A stretch of DNA of 64,000 nt from Azospirillaceae bacterium (GTDB lineage Bacteria; Pseudomonadota; Alphaproteobacteria; Azospirillales; Azospirillaceae): NCBI GenBank assembly GCA_031291675.1, contig JARLIO010000021.1, positions 1-64,000 of the forward strand, read 5' to 3'. The notes below the pieces were generated by a model. The model had not been told where the DNA came from and searched no databases. It saw only the letters and a list, made by a program, of their open reading frames with translations. The translations under genes and the position numbers were made by a program. Shown piece by piece: positions 45,243 through 55,020 of the stretch (its first letter is position 1; each line of letters opens with the position of its first letter).

Positions 45243-47131
45243 TCGGCATCCGCCCGGCGCAGGATCAGGGTAAAGACGGCACCGCCGCCAGGATGGTTGG
45301 CCGCGCTCAACCCGCCACCAAATCCTTTCACGATGCCCTCCGAAATCGACAAACCGAGACCAAGACCTTCCCCGGCCGGTTTGGTGGTGAAAAAGGGATC
45401 AAACAACTGGGCCATCGCATCGGCGGCAATGCCGCGGCCGCTGTCACGCACGGAAATATGCACGAGCCCGGCATCGACCGCGACCTCGACCGAGAGGCGC
45501 CGCTCGGCAACGGCCCGCATCGCATCCTGGGCATTGCGCAGCAGGTTTATCATGACCTGTTGAAGCCGCACACCATCAGCCAGAACACACAATTCGGTTG
45601 CGGGGGGCGTCCAGGCCAGCGTGACACCATCCGCACGCAGTGACGCCGCCAACAGGGCCAAGGCGCTTTCAATGGCATGGGCAACGCCAACCGCCTCCAA
45701 CTCACCAGAGGACTTGCGGGCAAACTGCTTGAGTTGACCCGTGATCCGCGCCATGCGTTCGGTCAATCCCGCGATTTCACTTAAATTGTCGCGCACCGTG
45801 TCGTGGCGTCCCAGCCTGAGCAGGGTCACCGCATTGTCGGCATAACTTCGGATCGCGGCCAGCGGCTGGTTGATTTCGTGTGCCATGCCGGCCGACATTT
45901 GACCCAATGCCGCCAACTTGACAGCCTGTACCAGTTCGTCTTGCTTGGATTTCAGCCCGTCTTCGACACGCATGCGCTCGGTCACTTCGTCCGTGAGGCG
46001 GCGGTTGCTCGCGACCAGGGCCGCGGTCCGTTCGCTGACGCGCTGTTCAAGCTCCTTGTTGTGACGATGCATCATGCGCCCCCGATGGACGAGGAAATAC
46101 AGGACGAGAATCGCCAGCCCCATCGCGGCCACGGTCAGCAGGCCGCGATCATGAGCCCGCGCCTGGGCCTCCCGAATGTCCATCAGAACATGCAAGGTCC
46201 AGCCACTGTCATCCGGCAAAGGCTGGGACACCATGACATAATCCGTTCCGGCAATATTGGTCAGGACAGCGCCGGCCGTGACACCAAGAAGCGGCAAGGG
46301 TTCGTTGCCGAATTGCCGGCTGGTCCGCAATTCGGACCGGAGCTCGGCCGACAAGGGTGTCAAGGTGCGAAAGCGCCATTGCGGCGTGTTGGTGATCAGA
46401 ATGATGCCATTGCGTTCGGTCACGAACACCCGTTCGCCGCCGCCGGACCAGCCGCGTTCCAATTCATCCATCACCGTCTTGACGGCAATCGCGCCCACCA
46501 CGCCTGCCGCGCCCCACACCGGCATCGCGATGTAATAACCCGGTTCCCGGGCGGTGGAACCAACCGCATAATACCGTCCTTCCCGCCCGTCCCGTGTGGC
46601 ACGGAAATAGGGACGGAAGCCGAGATGCTGTCCGACGAAGCTTTCGGAACCCTTCTGCCAATTGCTCGACGCGATGATGTCGCCTTGCTGGTTCAGCATA
46701 TAGACCGCCGCAACGCCGAGCGACGCGCTCAGACTTTCCAGCCTGCGGTCAAAAGCGATCATATGCTGGTTCGTCGGGTCATCCCTCCCCTGGTCAGAGA
46801 GGAGCTCGGCAACCTCGCGGTCGGAAGACAAAACCACCGGAATATTGCGCGAGCGCGCCAATTCGCTCTGCAAGGCGACGCCATAAAGGGTCAGCCGATC
46901 GCGCCCCTGAACCGCAAGCTGTTCATAGGCCTGGTGTTCCGTCCATTCGATCGTGCGCAACGTGACCCAGGGCACGGCGATCACCAGGACACCCAAGAGC
47001 CCGATCAGCAATAATCGCGGCGGGTGGCGCCCAGCGAGGCGCCACGCAATTCCGAAGCGACGAAGCATCACGTTTTCGAGAACACCGCGGTCGACCATGT
47101 ACCGCCTGCCAATGCCTTGTCCGATAGACAT
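45239..47131 (-). CDS. dctB: C4-dicarboxylate sensor histidine kinase, DctB-like
   Basis: About 630 aa. A membrane helix (PPRLLLIGLLGVLVIAVPW) is followed by a periplasmic double-Cache-type sensor, with RSRNIPVVLSSDREVAELLS and YYIAMPVWGAAGVVGAIAVK as in DctB. Then come a second helix (LLTVAAMGLAILVLYFLVHR), a coiled coil, the phosphoacceptor region MSAGMAHEINQPLAAIRSYA, and a HATPase with NLLRNAQDAM and GEGLGLGLSISEGIV. The exact start is unclear: ATGs at 47131, 47098 and 47068 all precede the first helix and none has a strong ribosome binding site. Its TGA overlaps the dctD ATG. Confidence 0.88.
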   Translation of the reverse strand: MSIGQGIGRRYMVDRGVLENVMLRRFGIAWRLAGRHPPRLLLIGLLGVLVIAVPWVTLRTIEWTEHQAYEQLAVQGRDRLTLYGVALQSELARSRNIPVVLSSDREVAELLSDQGRDDPTNQHMIAFDRRLESLSASLGVAAVYMLNQQGDIIASSNWQKGSESFVGQHLGFRPYFRATRDGREGRYYAVGSTAREPGYYIAMPVWGAAGVVGAIAVKTVMDELERGWSGGGERVFVTERNGIILITNTPQWRFRTLTPLSAELRSELRTSRQFGNEPLPLLGVTAGAVLTNIAGTDYVMVSQPLPDDSGWTLHVLMDIREAQARAHDRGLLTVAAMGLAILVLYFLVHRGRMMHRHNKELEQRVSERTAALVASNRRLTDEVTERMRVEDGLKSKQDELVQAVKLAALGQMSAGMAHEINQPLAAIRSYADNAVTLLRLGRHDTVRDNLSEIAGLTERMARITGQLKQFARKSSGELEAVGVAHAIESALALLAASLRADGVTLAWTPPATELCVLADGVRLQQVMINLLRNAQDAMRAVAERRLSVEVAVDAGLVHISVRDSGRGIAADAMAQLFDPFFTTKPAGEGLGLGLSISEGIVKGFGGGLSAANHPGGGAVFTLILRRADAE

Positions 47132-47204
47132 AGAACATTCATTGGGAAATCCCGATAGATATTTTCGGGCATTTTGACGGATCGCCCCGCGGTGGCATGA
47201 CGCA

Positions 47205-47267
47205 GCCATCGGACCGGGAAGCCGGTAATCGGCCCAATCGCGCGGTCTGACCGCGGGCCATCGGACC
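47205..47267. promoter_or_regulatory. Candidate activator-binding region for the transporter promoter
   Basis: Two copies of the 11-mer GCCATCGGACC lie at 47205-47215 and 47257-47267, 52 bp apart (about five helical turns). Between them is a palindrome CGCGGTC-T-GACCGCG at 47241-47255. The region is 100-160 bp upstream of a sigma-54 promoter, where enhancer-binding regulators such as DctD usually bind. Confidence 0.5.
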
Positions 47268-47365
47268 AGGGGCGCGGCGCGGACTTTGGCACAGTCGTTC
47301 GGTCCGCCTGTGCGGTTTTCCGGCCATGTCGCCCCTCAACACCCCGGTTTCCGCCATGTGCCGCG

Positions 47366-47381
47366 TGGCACGATGGTTGCT
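47366..47381 (+). promoter_or_regulatory. Sigma-54 (-24/-12) promoter of the 2-hydroxycarboxylate transporter
   Basis: TGGCACGATGGTTGCT matches the consensus TGGCACG-N4-TTGCW, with GG at 47367-47368 and GC at 47379-47380 in the required spacing. Transcription would start near 47391, giving an 80-nt leader before the ATG at 47472. It is divergent from dctBD, which encodes a sigma-54 activator. Confidence 0.85.
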
Positions 47382-47471
47382 TTGTTGATCGGTGCTTTTG
47401 AGGTTGGCTTGAGCACCTGGTGCATCAGGCCGATCATCAAGACAAAAATAAAAAAGCAGGAGGACACCCAG

Positions 47472-48851
47472 ATGGCAAAATTCACCGCAGTCCCCGTGGA
47501 CGGTGGCGATCGCGTCTACATCACCGATCCCTCGCCCCATCTCACCGTGCCGCAGCACGGACAGCGCTTCTTGAACAGGTTGTTTTCTATTCGCATCGGC
47601 CCGCTGCCGATCGTCATGTATGCGATTCTTTTCATCGTCATTTACTATTCATCCCTGATCGGAAAACTGCCGGAAGACATGATCGGTGGTTTTGCCGTCA
47701 TCATGATTATGGGATGGTTTCTCGGCGATGTCGGCCTGAAGGTCCCGGTGCTGAAGGACATCGGCGGACCGGCCATTCTTTCGATGTTCGTGCCATCGGT
47801 CATGATATATTATGGACTCATAAACACAGACACGCTGAAATCAATCACCGCTGTCATGAAGACGTCGAACTTTCTGTATCTTTACATATCATGCCTTGTT
47901 TGCGGCAGCATACTTGGCATGGCCAGAAAAGTTCTCGTTCAGGGATTCTTGCGGATGTTTATTCCGCTGGCCGTTGGCACGATTGCCGCCGTGAGCGTCG
48001 GCATCGCGGTCGGGGCGCTGTTCGGCTATGATGTGAAGCGAACATTCTTCTTCATCATCATGCCCATCATGGGTGGCGGTATCGGCGAAGGCATTCTGCC
48101 CTATTCGCTCGCCATGGCAGAAATCCTGAAGCAACCACAAGGAAGCATCATCCCGCAATTGGCGCCTGCCGCCATGCTCGGAAATGTGTCCGCCATCATC
48201 ATTTGCGGTTTCCTGAAGAAATTCGCCGACTCCCACCCACAATACAATGGCCATGGCCTCCTGGTGAAATCCGGCAATGACAGCGAGCTTCTTGCCGAGA
48301 TGAACAAGGAGAAAAAAATCGAGTTCCCTCTGATGGGTGCCGGCCTCGCGATCGCCTGCGGCTTTTTCATCTTCGGCGGCGTCGCCAGCAAATATATCGG
48401 CATCCCGGGTGCCATTATCATGATCTTTACGGCAGCCGCGGTTAAAGCCCTGAAAATCATGCCCGCCGAAATGGAGCAAGGCGCCTACCACATCTATCGC
48501 TTCATTGCGACCAACATGACATGGCCGCTTCTCGTTGGTCTTGGTGTCCTGTACATGCCATGGAAAGACGTCATCGCCGCCGTCACCCCCGCCTATATTG
48601 CGATTTGCGCCTCGACCGTTATCGCCATGATGACGTCGGGCTTTTTCATCGGCAAAGCCATGAACATGTATCCGATTGAGTCGGCCATTGTTACCGGTTG
48701 TCACAGCGGCTTGGGCGGAACCGGCGACGTCGCCATCCTGTCGGCGGCAAACCGAATGGAACTGATGCCCTTCGCCCAGGTGTCGACCCGCCTCGGCGGG
48801 GCCAGCATGATCGTGATCGCGACCATCCTGCTGAAGCTCACGACCGGCTGA
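47472..48851 (+). CDS. 2-Hydroxycarboxylate (malate/citrate) transporter, 2HCT family
   Basis: 459-aa secondary transporter of the CitS/MaeN/CimH family, importing malate, citrate or related acids with cations. Both family reentrant-loop signatures are present: PIMGGGIGEGILPYSLAMAE in the first half and VTGCHSGLGGTGDVAILSAA, then NRMELMPFAQ, in the second half. Eleven or so hydrophobic helices. AGGAGG lies 8 bp before the ATG at 47472, so upstream in-frame starts are rejected. Flanked by dctBD (divergent) and malic enzyme (142 bp downstream), which makes malate the most likely substrate. Confidence 0.9.
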   Translation: MAKFTAVPVDGGDRVYITDPSPHLTVPQHGQRFLNRLFSIRIGPLPIVMYAILFIVIYYSSLIGKLPEDMIGGFAVIMIMGWFLGDVGLKVPVLKDIGGPAILSMFVPSVMIYYGLINTDTLKSITAVMKTSNFLYLYISCLVCGSILGMARKVLVQGFLRMFIPLAVGTIAAVSVGIAVGALFGYDVKRTFFFIIMPIMGGGIGEGILPYSLAMAEILKQPQGSIIPQLAPAAMLGNVSAIIICGFLKKFADSHPQYNGHGLLVKSGNDSELLAEMNKEKKIEFPLMGAGLAIACGFFIFGGVASKYIGIPGAIIMIFTAAAVKALKIMPAEMEQGAYHIYRFIATNMTWPLLVGLGVLYMPWKDVIAAVTPAYIAICASTVIAMMTSGFFIGKAMNMYPIESAIVTGCHSGLGGTGDVAILSAANRMELMPFAQVSTRLGGASMIVIATILLKLTTG

Positions 48852-48992
48852 ACCGCAAGTCCTCCTTACGTCTTATGGATCAAGGCATTCCGACCGGCAG
48901 CGCAGGGCTCACAAATCTCCCTTCGCCGTCCTGGTCGGGAACAGCCCGAGGCGCTTGATCACACCCAACATCCTGACCTGGAGATACGTCCC

Positions 48993-50288
48993 ATGACGGG
49001 CGACGCTCTTTTTTACCATCGCTTCCCGAGCCCCGGAAAACTGGCGATCATCGCCACCAAACCCATGGACACGCAGCATGACCTGGCCCTGGCCTATTCC
49101 CCGGGCGTTGCCGAGCCCTGCGAACTGATTGCGAGTGACCCGAACTGTGTCGGTGATTACACGGCACGACGGAACCTGGTCGCCGTCATCAGCAACGGAA
49201 CCGCCGTTCTCGGCCTGGGCGATATCGGTCCCCTGGCCGCGAAGCCGGTCATGGAAGGCAAGGCGGTCCTGTTCAAGAAATTCGCCGATATCGACGTGTT
49301 CGACATCGAGATCGCGGAAAAGGACCCCGCCATGCTGGTCGAGGTCATCGCTCGGCTTGAGCCGACCTTCGGCGGCATCAATCTCGAGGACATCAAGGCG
49401 CCTGAATGTTTCGAGGTTGAACGAAAGTTGCGCGAACGGATGAAAATCCCGGTATTCCACGACGATCAGCATGGGACCGCCATCGTTGTCTGCGCCGCGA
49501 CGCTCAACGCGCTGCATCTGGTCGGCAAGAAAATCGAAGACATCAAACTCGTGACGATCGGCGCCGGCGCCGCCGGTATCGCTTGTCTCGACCTGCTGCA
49601 CAGCCTGGGACTGCGGCGCGAGAATGTGACGCTGGTCGACAGCAAGGGTGTCGTCTATGCCGGACGCACCCAGGGTATGAACAGCTTCAAACAATCCTAC
49701 GCCCGGGAAACCGAAGCCCGAACCCTCGATGATGCCATCGCCGGCGCCGACGCCTTCCTCGGCCTTGCCGCCGGCGGCGTGCTGCGCCCCGCCATGGTCG
49801 CCAAAATGGCGGATCAGCCGTTGATTTTCGCGTTGTCCAATCCCGAACCGGAAATCCGCCCCGAAGATGCCCGCGCCGTCAGCCCGGACGCCATCATCGC
49901 CACCGGCCGCTCGGACTATCCGAACCAGATCAACAACGTCTTGTGTTTTCCGTTCCTGTTCCGCGGTACGCTCGACGTCGGGGCCACGACCATCAATCAG
50001 GATATGAAGATCGCCGCAGTCGAGGCAATCGCCCGGTTGGCGCGAGCCAAGCCCGCACGCGCCGTCGCCGCCGCTTATCCCGGCGAGGCGCTTGCCTTCG
50101 GACGTGATAATATCCTGCCCAAACCCTTCGACCCCCGCCTGATTGTCGAAGTCGCCTCGGCGGTCGCCAAGGCCGCCATGGATAGCGGTGTTGCCACCCG
50201 CCCCATTGTCGATTTTGAGGCCTACAAAGAACAGTTGGCGCTGCGAACCGCAACCAAAGCCATTCTCACCCCGCAAGCCGCCGAATAG
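48993..50288 (+). CDS. Malic enzyme, NAD(P)-dependent
   Basis: 431 aa. It decarboxylates malate to pyruvate. Landmarks: [15 protein letters not shown] (substrate loop), [53 protein letters not shown] (metal site) and [16 protein letters not shown] (dinucleotide fold), plus [13 protein letters not shown]. It lacks the C-terminal phosphotransacetylase domain of the long MaeB type. As a partner of the transporter just upstream it gives a malate uptake-and-decarboxylation route. Whether it shares the sigma-54 transcript is unknown. Confidence 0.93.
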   Translation: MTGDALFYHRFPSPGKLAIIATKPMDTQHDLALAYSPGVAEPCELIASDPNCVGDYTARRNLVAVISNGTAVLGLGDIGPLAAKPVMEGKAVLFKKFADIDVFDIEIAEKDPAMLVEVIARLEPTFGGINLEDIKAPECFEVERKLRERMKIPVFHDDQHGTAIVVCAATLNALHLVGKKIEDIKLVTIGAGAAGIACLDLLHSLGLRRENVTLVDSKGVVYAGRTQGMNSFKQSYARETEARTLDDAIAGADAFLGLAAGGVLRPAMVAKMADQPLIFALSNPEPEIRPEDARAVSPDAIIATGRSDYPNQINNVLCFPFLFRGTLDVGATTINQDMKIAAVEAIARLARAKPARAVAAAYPGEALAFGRDNILPKPFDPRLIVEVASAVAKAAMDSGVATRPIVDFEAYKEQLALRTATKAILTPQAAE

Positions 50289-50716
50289 GCGCCTTATACC
50301 AATCCGCTTTGATCGTGACCGATCAAAGCGAAGCCTCAGGCGCCGGCGCGCCCCTCCGGGCGCTTGGCTCCGCGCCCCCGGGGGCGCGCGGTCGCCGTCG
50401 CGACCGGGACCAGCCCGCCATGGGCAAAGATCATGGCGGGCTGGTATTATCCACGGAGGGGCCGGCGCGCGAACGCCCGCCCCATCCCGTTATGGCCTTG
50501 CCCGCGAAGACGGGCCCTGTTGATCTCCCCTTCCAAAAGTCCCAGCTGTTCGATAGCCTTCGCGGGAGAATTGTTAATCGATGGGGGAGGTGCGCCGATC
50601 ACGATCCTGTCACGATGGCACCGACAACGCCCGACGCCAAAGGCGCGCCCGGACGTTGGTTGCGTTGCCTTGCCGTCACCGCCATAAACTGTATTTGCAA
50701 CAAAGGTCGTCGCCCC
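50289..50716. other. Spacer between malic enzyme and cysD with two hairpins
   Basis: 428 bp. A 9-bp stem GCTTTGATC (50306-50314) / GATCAAAGC (50321-50329) follows the malic enzyme stop. A perfect 13-bp stem CCAGCCCGCCATG (50410-50422) / CATGGCGGGCTGG (50432-50444) lies further on. Between them is a very GC-rich, self-complementary stretch. These probably end the malic enzyme transcript. The cysD promoter should lie after about 50450; no consensus was recognised, nor any riboswitch. Confidence 0.5.
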
Positions 50717-51625
50717 GTGCCTGTAGGACGCTCTTCCCATCTGAAACACCTCGAGGATGAAAGCATCTTTATCTTCCGTGAGGTTGCGGCGGAATTTCGC
50801 AATCCGGTGATGCTCTATTCCGTTGGCAAGGACTCCGCCGTGATGCTCCATCTGGCGCTCAAGGCGTTCCATCCTTCGAAACCACCCTTTCCCCTGCTCC
50901 ACGTCGATACCGGCTGGAAGTTCAAGGAAATGATCCGGTTTCGTGACGAGACCGTGGCACGGCTGGGCCTGGAGCTGATCCGCCACACCAACCCCGAGGG
51001 ATTGGCGCAAAACATCAATCCGTTTGATCACGGCTCGTCCTACTATACCCATGTCATGAAGACCGTGGCGCTCAAGCAGGCCTTGACGCAACACGGCTTC
51101 GACGCGGCGTTTGGCGGTGCCCGGCGTGACGAGGAAAAATCCCGCGCCAAGGAACGAATCTTCTCGTTTCGCAACGAGGACCACAGTTGGGACCCCAAGA
51201 ACCAGCGCCCTGAATTGTGGAACATCTATAATACGCGTGTTCTGAAGGGCGAATCAATTCGTGTCTTTCCTCTGTCAAATTGGACAGAACTCGATATCTG
51301 GCAATATATTCTCGCCGAAAATATCCCGATCGTTCCGCTTTATTTCGCCGCAAAACGACCGGTGGTCGAACGCGACGGCATGCTGATCATGGTCGATGAC
51401 GATCGCCTGCCCTTGCGCCCCGGCGAGAGCCCGACCTTGCGGCAGGTGCGCTTTCGCACCCTGGGCTGCTATCCGCTGACCGGGGCCGTCGTCTCGTCGG
51501 CAACGACCTTGACCGAGATCGTACGCGAGATGCTGCTGGCCCGCACCTCGGAGCGCCAGGGGCGTGCCATCGATCATGATGAATCCGGTTCGATGGAAAA
51601 GAAAAAACGGGAAGGATATTTCTGA
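50717..51625 (+). CDS. cysD: Sulfate adenylyltransferase subunit 2 CysD
   Basis: 302 aa, exactly the usual CysD length when started at the GTG at 50717. No ATG lies close by in frame, and the sequence further upstream does not resemble the family. Forms APS from sulfate and ATP with the CysN GTPase. PP-loop motif [18 protein letters not shown], then [59 protein letters not shown] and the C-terminal [11 protein letters not shown] are all conserved. The stop overlaps the cysNC ATG (TGATG). Confidence 0.95.
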   Translation: MPVGRSSHLKHLEDESIFIFREVAAEFRNPVMLYSVGKDSAVMLHLALKAFHPSKPPFPLLHVDTGWKFKEMIRFRDETVARLGLELIRHTNPEGLAQNINPFDHGSSYYTHVMKTVALKQALTQHGFDAAFGGARRDEEKSRAKERIFSFRNEDHSWDPKNQRPELWNIYNTRVLKGESIRVFPLSNWTELDIWQYILAENIPIVPLYFAAKRPVVERDGMLIMVDDDRLPLRPGESPTLRQVRFRTLGCYPLTGAVVSSATTLTEIVREMLLARTSERQGRAIDHDESGSMEKKKREGYF

Positions 51626-53532
51626 TGTCCGCATCGACCCTGACACCGGAGATCCCGGACATCGCCGCCTATCTCAAAGCCCAGGAACGAAAGAGCCTGC
51701 TGCGCTTCCTGACCTGCGGCAGTGTCGACGACGGCAAATCCACCCTGATCGGCCGTCTGCTCTATGACACCAAGCTGATCTTCGAGGATCAACTCGCCGC
51801 GCTGGAGAAAGACAGCCGCAAACACGGCACCACCGGCGCGGATATCGACCTCGCTTTGCTGGTGGATGGGCTGGAGGCCGAGCGCGAACAAGGCATCACG
51901 ATCGACGTGGCCTATCGCTTCTTCGCCACGGATCGGCGCAAATTCATCGTCGCCGACACCCCCGGCCATGAGCAATACACCCGCAACATGGCAACCGGCG
52001 CCTCGACGGCGCAGCTCGCCGTGCTGCTGGTGGACGCACGCACGGGGATCATGACGCAAACCCGTCGCCACGCCTTCATCGCCAATCTTTTGGGGGTGGA
52101 GCACTGCGTGCTTGCGGTCAATAAGATCGACCTTGTAGATTTCAGCCAGGCGCGCTTCGACGAAATCTGCGCGGCTTTCGCGGCCTTGACCGGCCATTTC
52201 TCGTTCACCACGGCGGTCGCGATTCCGATTTCGGCACGCTATGGCGACAATGTTTCGACGCCCAGCCCGCATCTCGGCTGGTATCGGGGCCCTACGCTGC
52301 TGGAACATCTGGAAACAGTGCCGGTCGACAAGGGGAACACGGCCCAGCCGTTCCGGATGCCGGTGCAATGGGTCAATCGGCCCGACGCCAATTTTCGCGG
52401 CTTTGCCGGGACCATCACCGGGCACCGCCTCCGCACCGGCGACCGGGTGGTTGTCGCCGGTTCCGGGCGCCAGTCCACGGTCAAGAGCATCGTCACCTAT
52501 GACGGAATCCTGGCGGAGGCCGGCGTCGGCGAAGCGGTGACGCTGACGCTGGCCGATGAGATCGACATCTCGCGCGGCGACGTGCTGGCCAGCGCCGATG
52601 ACCCGCCGCAATACGCCGATCAACTGGCGGCCCATCTGGTGTGGATGAGCGAAGACCCGCTGCTGCCGGGCCGCCCTTATCTGCTGAAGAGCGGTGGCAA
52701 GACCGTGACCGCCTCGGTGACGACGCTGAAATACAAGATCGACATCAACAACGACTATGACCACCTGGCCGCCCGCAGCCTGGCGCTCAATGAGATTGGC
52801 ATGTGCAATCTGTCGCTATCGGCACCGGTTGCCTTCGACCCCTACAAGAACAACCGGCAGACCGGGGCCTTCGTCCTGATCGACCGGCTGACCAATGCGA
52901 CCGTCGCCGCCGGCATGGTCGAATTCGGCCTGCGGCGGGCGACCAATATCCATTATCAGGCGACCGACATCAACAAGGCGGCGCGTGCTGCGCTGAATGG
53001 CCAAAAACCGGTGGTGCTCTGGTTCACCGGCCTGTCGGGTTCCGGAAAATCGACGATCTCGAACCTGGTCGAGCAGCAGCTGTTTGCCCTGGGCCACCAT
53101 ACCTACCTGCTCGACGGCGACAATGTCCGTCACGGCCTCAACCGCGATCTCGGTTTCACCGCCGCAGACCGGGTCCAGAACATCCGACGGGTCGGCGAAG
53201 TCGCCAAACTGTTCGTCGATGCCGGGGTCATCGTCCTGGTCTCGTTCATCTCGCCGTTCCAGGCGGAGCGCCGCATGGTCCGGGATTTGCTCGAGCCGGA
53301 CGAGTTCATCGAGATCTTCGTCGATACCCCGATCGCACTATGCCGCGAACGTGACCCCAAGGGCCTGTACAAAAAAGCCGACGCCGGGCTGATCACCAAC
53401 TTCACCGGGATCGACAGCCCCTATGAGCCCCCCGAGACCCCCGAGTTGCACCTGCAGACCGCCGGTCAGTCTCCCGAACAACTCGCCACCCGGGTGCTGC
53501 ACCTGCTGCGCGAGCGCCACCTGATCCGTTAG
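51625..53532 (+). CDS. cysNC: Bifunctional sulfate adenylyltransferase subunit 1 / APS kinase CysNC
   Basis: 635 aa. The N-terminal GTPase half has the P-loop GSVDDGKSTLIGRLLYD, switch residues around DGLEAEREQGITIDVAYRFF, G3 DTPGHEQYTRNM and G4 NKID. Beta-barrel domains follow. The C-terminal APS kinase (from about residue 455) has its own P-loop GLSGSGKST, then LDGDNVRHGLNRDLGF and SPFQAERRMVRDLL. It therefore makes APS with CysD and phosphorylates it to PAPS. The fusion is common in alphaproteobacteria. No PAPS reductase gene is present in the window. Confidence 0.96.
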   Translation: MSASTLTPEIPDIAAYLKAQERKSLLRFLTCGSVDDGKSTLIGRLLYDTKLIFEDQLAALEKDSRKHGTTGADIDLALLVDGLEAEREQGITIDVAYRFFATDRRKFIVADTPGHEQYTRNMATGASTAQLAVLLVDARTGIMTQTRRHAFIANLLGVEHCVLAVNKIDLVDFSQARFDEICAAFAALTGHFSFTTAVAIPISARYGDNVSTPSPHLGWYRGPTLLEHLETVPVDKGNTAQPFRMPVQWVNRPDANFRGFAGTITGHRLRTGDRVVVAGSGRQSTVKSIVTYDGILAEAGVGEAVTLTLADEIDISRGDVLASADDPPQYADQLAAHLVWMSEDPLLPGRPYLLKSGGKTVTASVTTLKYKIDINNDYDHLAARSLALNEIGMCNLSLSAPVAFDPYKNNRQTGAFVLIDRLTNATVAAGMVEFGLRRATNIHYQATDINKAARAALNGQKPVVLWFTGLSGSGKSTISNLVEQQLFALGHHTYLLDGDNVRHGLNRDLGFTAADRVQNIRRVGEVAKLFVDAGVIVLVSFISPFQAERRMVRDLLEPDEFIEIFVDTPIALCRERDPKGLYKKADAGLITNFTGIDSPYEPPETPELHLQTAGQSPEQLATRVLHLLRERHLIR

Positions 53533-53628
53533 AGCATTTTCCGACCCCGTGGGTTCCGGTTGGGCGTAGAAAATGCGACAAAACAAAGATCTGGAGCTGT
53601 TTCCGATCCAACGTGATCGGAAACAGCT
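53533..53628. repeat. Two-stem intergenic repeat after cysNC
   Basis: The element starts at the cysNC stop codon. Its first stem is GCATTTTC (53534-53541) / GAAAATGC (53569-53576). The second is a 14-bp perfect stem AGCTGTTTCCGATC (53595-53608) / GATCGGAAACAGCT (53615-53628) with loop CAACGT. The second stem recurs as a diverged copy at 20572. The overall build resembles interspersed repeats common between genes in alphaproteobacteria. The remaining bases to 53787 show nothing further. Confidence 0.65.
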
Positions 53629-53787
53629 GTAGCGGGGTGCGTCATCGAATTTTCGACCGTCGCCCTCGCGAACGCGCCTCCTGTTTCAGAGGCGCCCGCG
53701 CCGGGACGCGCGGCCGCGGCACAAGCGGGGCTCGACGCCGTCAAGACCGCCGGCACGTGACCTTTTTGCCTCAACCGGACACGTCGG

Positions 53788-54663
53788 TCAGCCGCGGCAG
53801 CGGCGCATCAGGCAGGTTTCAATAACCTTCTTCACGTTATCGACCGCAACGGCCTCGGTCAGCCCATGGCGGGACAGCACGGCATTGGCACCAGGACCAT
53901 GAAGAAACAATTCCGTCAGATCGTCGCCCCATTTGGCCCGGAACCGCGCCAACATGGTCGCCTCCCGCGCGTCCCTCTCACTGTCCGCCTCGCCGCTGCG
54001 CCATGTCGACCGTCCGCCGAAATGCAGCACGAACGAGGTTGGCGCACATCGCACGTCGAACCCGGCCAGATGAGCGCGAATACGATAATCGCCGTCCTCG
54101 CCCCCGGCGGGACCAAAATGTTCGTCGAATGGACCAAGCGTCGTCAGCACCGTGTGACTGAGGCGGAAGGCATGAAACGACAAATGGAGGGGTCGGAACA
54201 CCGCCGCTTCGGCCCAGGTGGCGGCATGCTGCCGCGCCGCCGCCCGAAGTTCGCCCTCCCGCCCCAGATAGCCATCCAGATCCAGGAACGCGGGAAAGAC
54301 AACATCCCCGACATGATATTCGACGTGCTGGTTGGTCATCGGCAGCAAGATCGCCCGATCATCAACGAGCAGCGGCGGCAGCCAACCCGGCGTGAAAATG
54401 ATGTCATTGTTCAGCACCACCAGGTCTGCGGCTGAACCGCGCGCCCATTCCAGGACTTGATTGACATTGGCGGCGAAGCCCATCGGCCAGCGATTGCGCA
54501 CCAACTCCACCCGACCGTTGGCCGGGGGCGCTGCGGCGCCGTCATTGTCGATCAGGATGACCCGATCATCTGGACCCAGCGGCGTATGAGCCAGGAAACT
54601 GGCCAGGGCCATCCGGGTATAGGCCGTAGACCGGGCCGTGGTGACCATCATAAACAAGATCAT
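53788..54663 (-). CDS. Family 2-like glycosyltransferase
   Basis: 291 aa. GT-A fold signs: N-terminal MVTTARSTAYTRMALASFLA, then DRVILIDNDGAA, VRNRWPMGFAANVNQVLEWA and the metal-binding VVLNNDIIFTPGWLPPLL (N-D form of the DxD region). Later LGPFDEHFGPAGGEDGDYRI holds the usual ED acceptor-site motif. Probably adds a sugar to a surface glycan, lipid or flagellin. Stands alone between the cys genes and an unknown protein. The start is uncertain; ATGs at 54663, 54651 and 54648 are possible. Confidence 0.8.
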   Translation of the reverse strand: MILFMMVTTARSTAYTRMALASFLAHTPLGPDDRVILIDNDGAAAPPANGRVELVRNRWPMGFAANVNQVLEWARGSAADLVVLNNDIIFTPGWLPPLLVDDRAILLPMTNQHVEYHVGDVVFPAFLDLDGYLGREGELRAAARQHAATWAEAAVFRPLHLSFHAFRLSHTVLTTLGPFDEHFGPAGGEDGDYRIRAHLAGFDVRCAPTSFVLHFGGRSTWRSGEADSERDAREATMLARFRAKWGDDLTELFLHGPGANAVLSRHGLTEAVAVDNVKKVIETCLMRRCRG

Positions 54664-54747
54664 AACCGAAAACCATCACCCGGCCACCAATTCTACCTAC
54701 AGGTTATTTGATCAGAACCGTCTCCCTGTTTCAACGAAAAACAGCCG

Positions 54748-54900
54748 TTCTCATTTTGGCTTTCGGCCCGCGGGCTTCCGCCCGCACCCCCTCGGGGTGA
54801 ACCCAGAATCCCCCTCTATTTTGCCAAAAACAAAGGGGTCTGGGGCATGGCCCCCGTTGGGTTTGGGCGAAAGCCCAACGCTTCGTCGCCAAAATGAGAA
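54748..54900. repeat. 153-bp structured element with 13-bp terminal inverted repeats
   Basis: The ends are TTCTCATTTTGGC (54748-54760) and its reverse complement GCCAAAATGAGAA (54888-54900). Inside are perfect hairpins GCGGGC-TTCC-GCCCGC, CACCCC-CTC-GGGGTG and TTGGGC-GAAA-GCCCAA (GNRA-type loop). It lies in the 357-bp gap between the glycosyltransferase start and the next gene's stop; nothing else is seen in that gap. It could be a miniature mobile element or a structured RNA segment. Confidence 0.6.
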
Positions 54901-55020
54901 GTGCTGAACGAAAAACCAAACCTGACCGCAGGCCGGTTGTCGCGAGCAACAGACGAGACCAATCGGTCTTCAGCCGGCGCCGGGCAAACGCCACCCGATC
55001 CGCGGGCGCGCGCAGCATGA

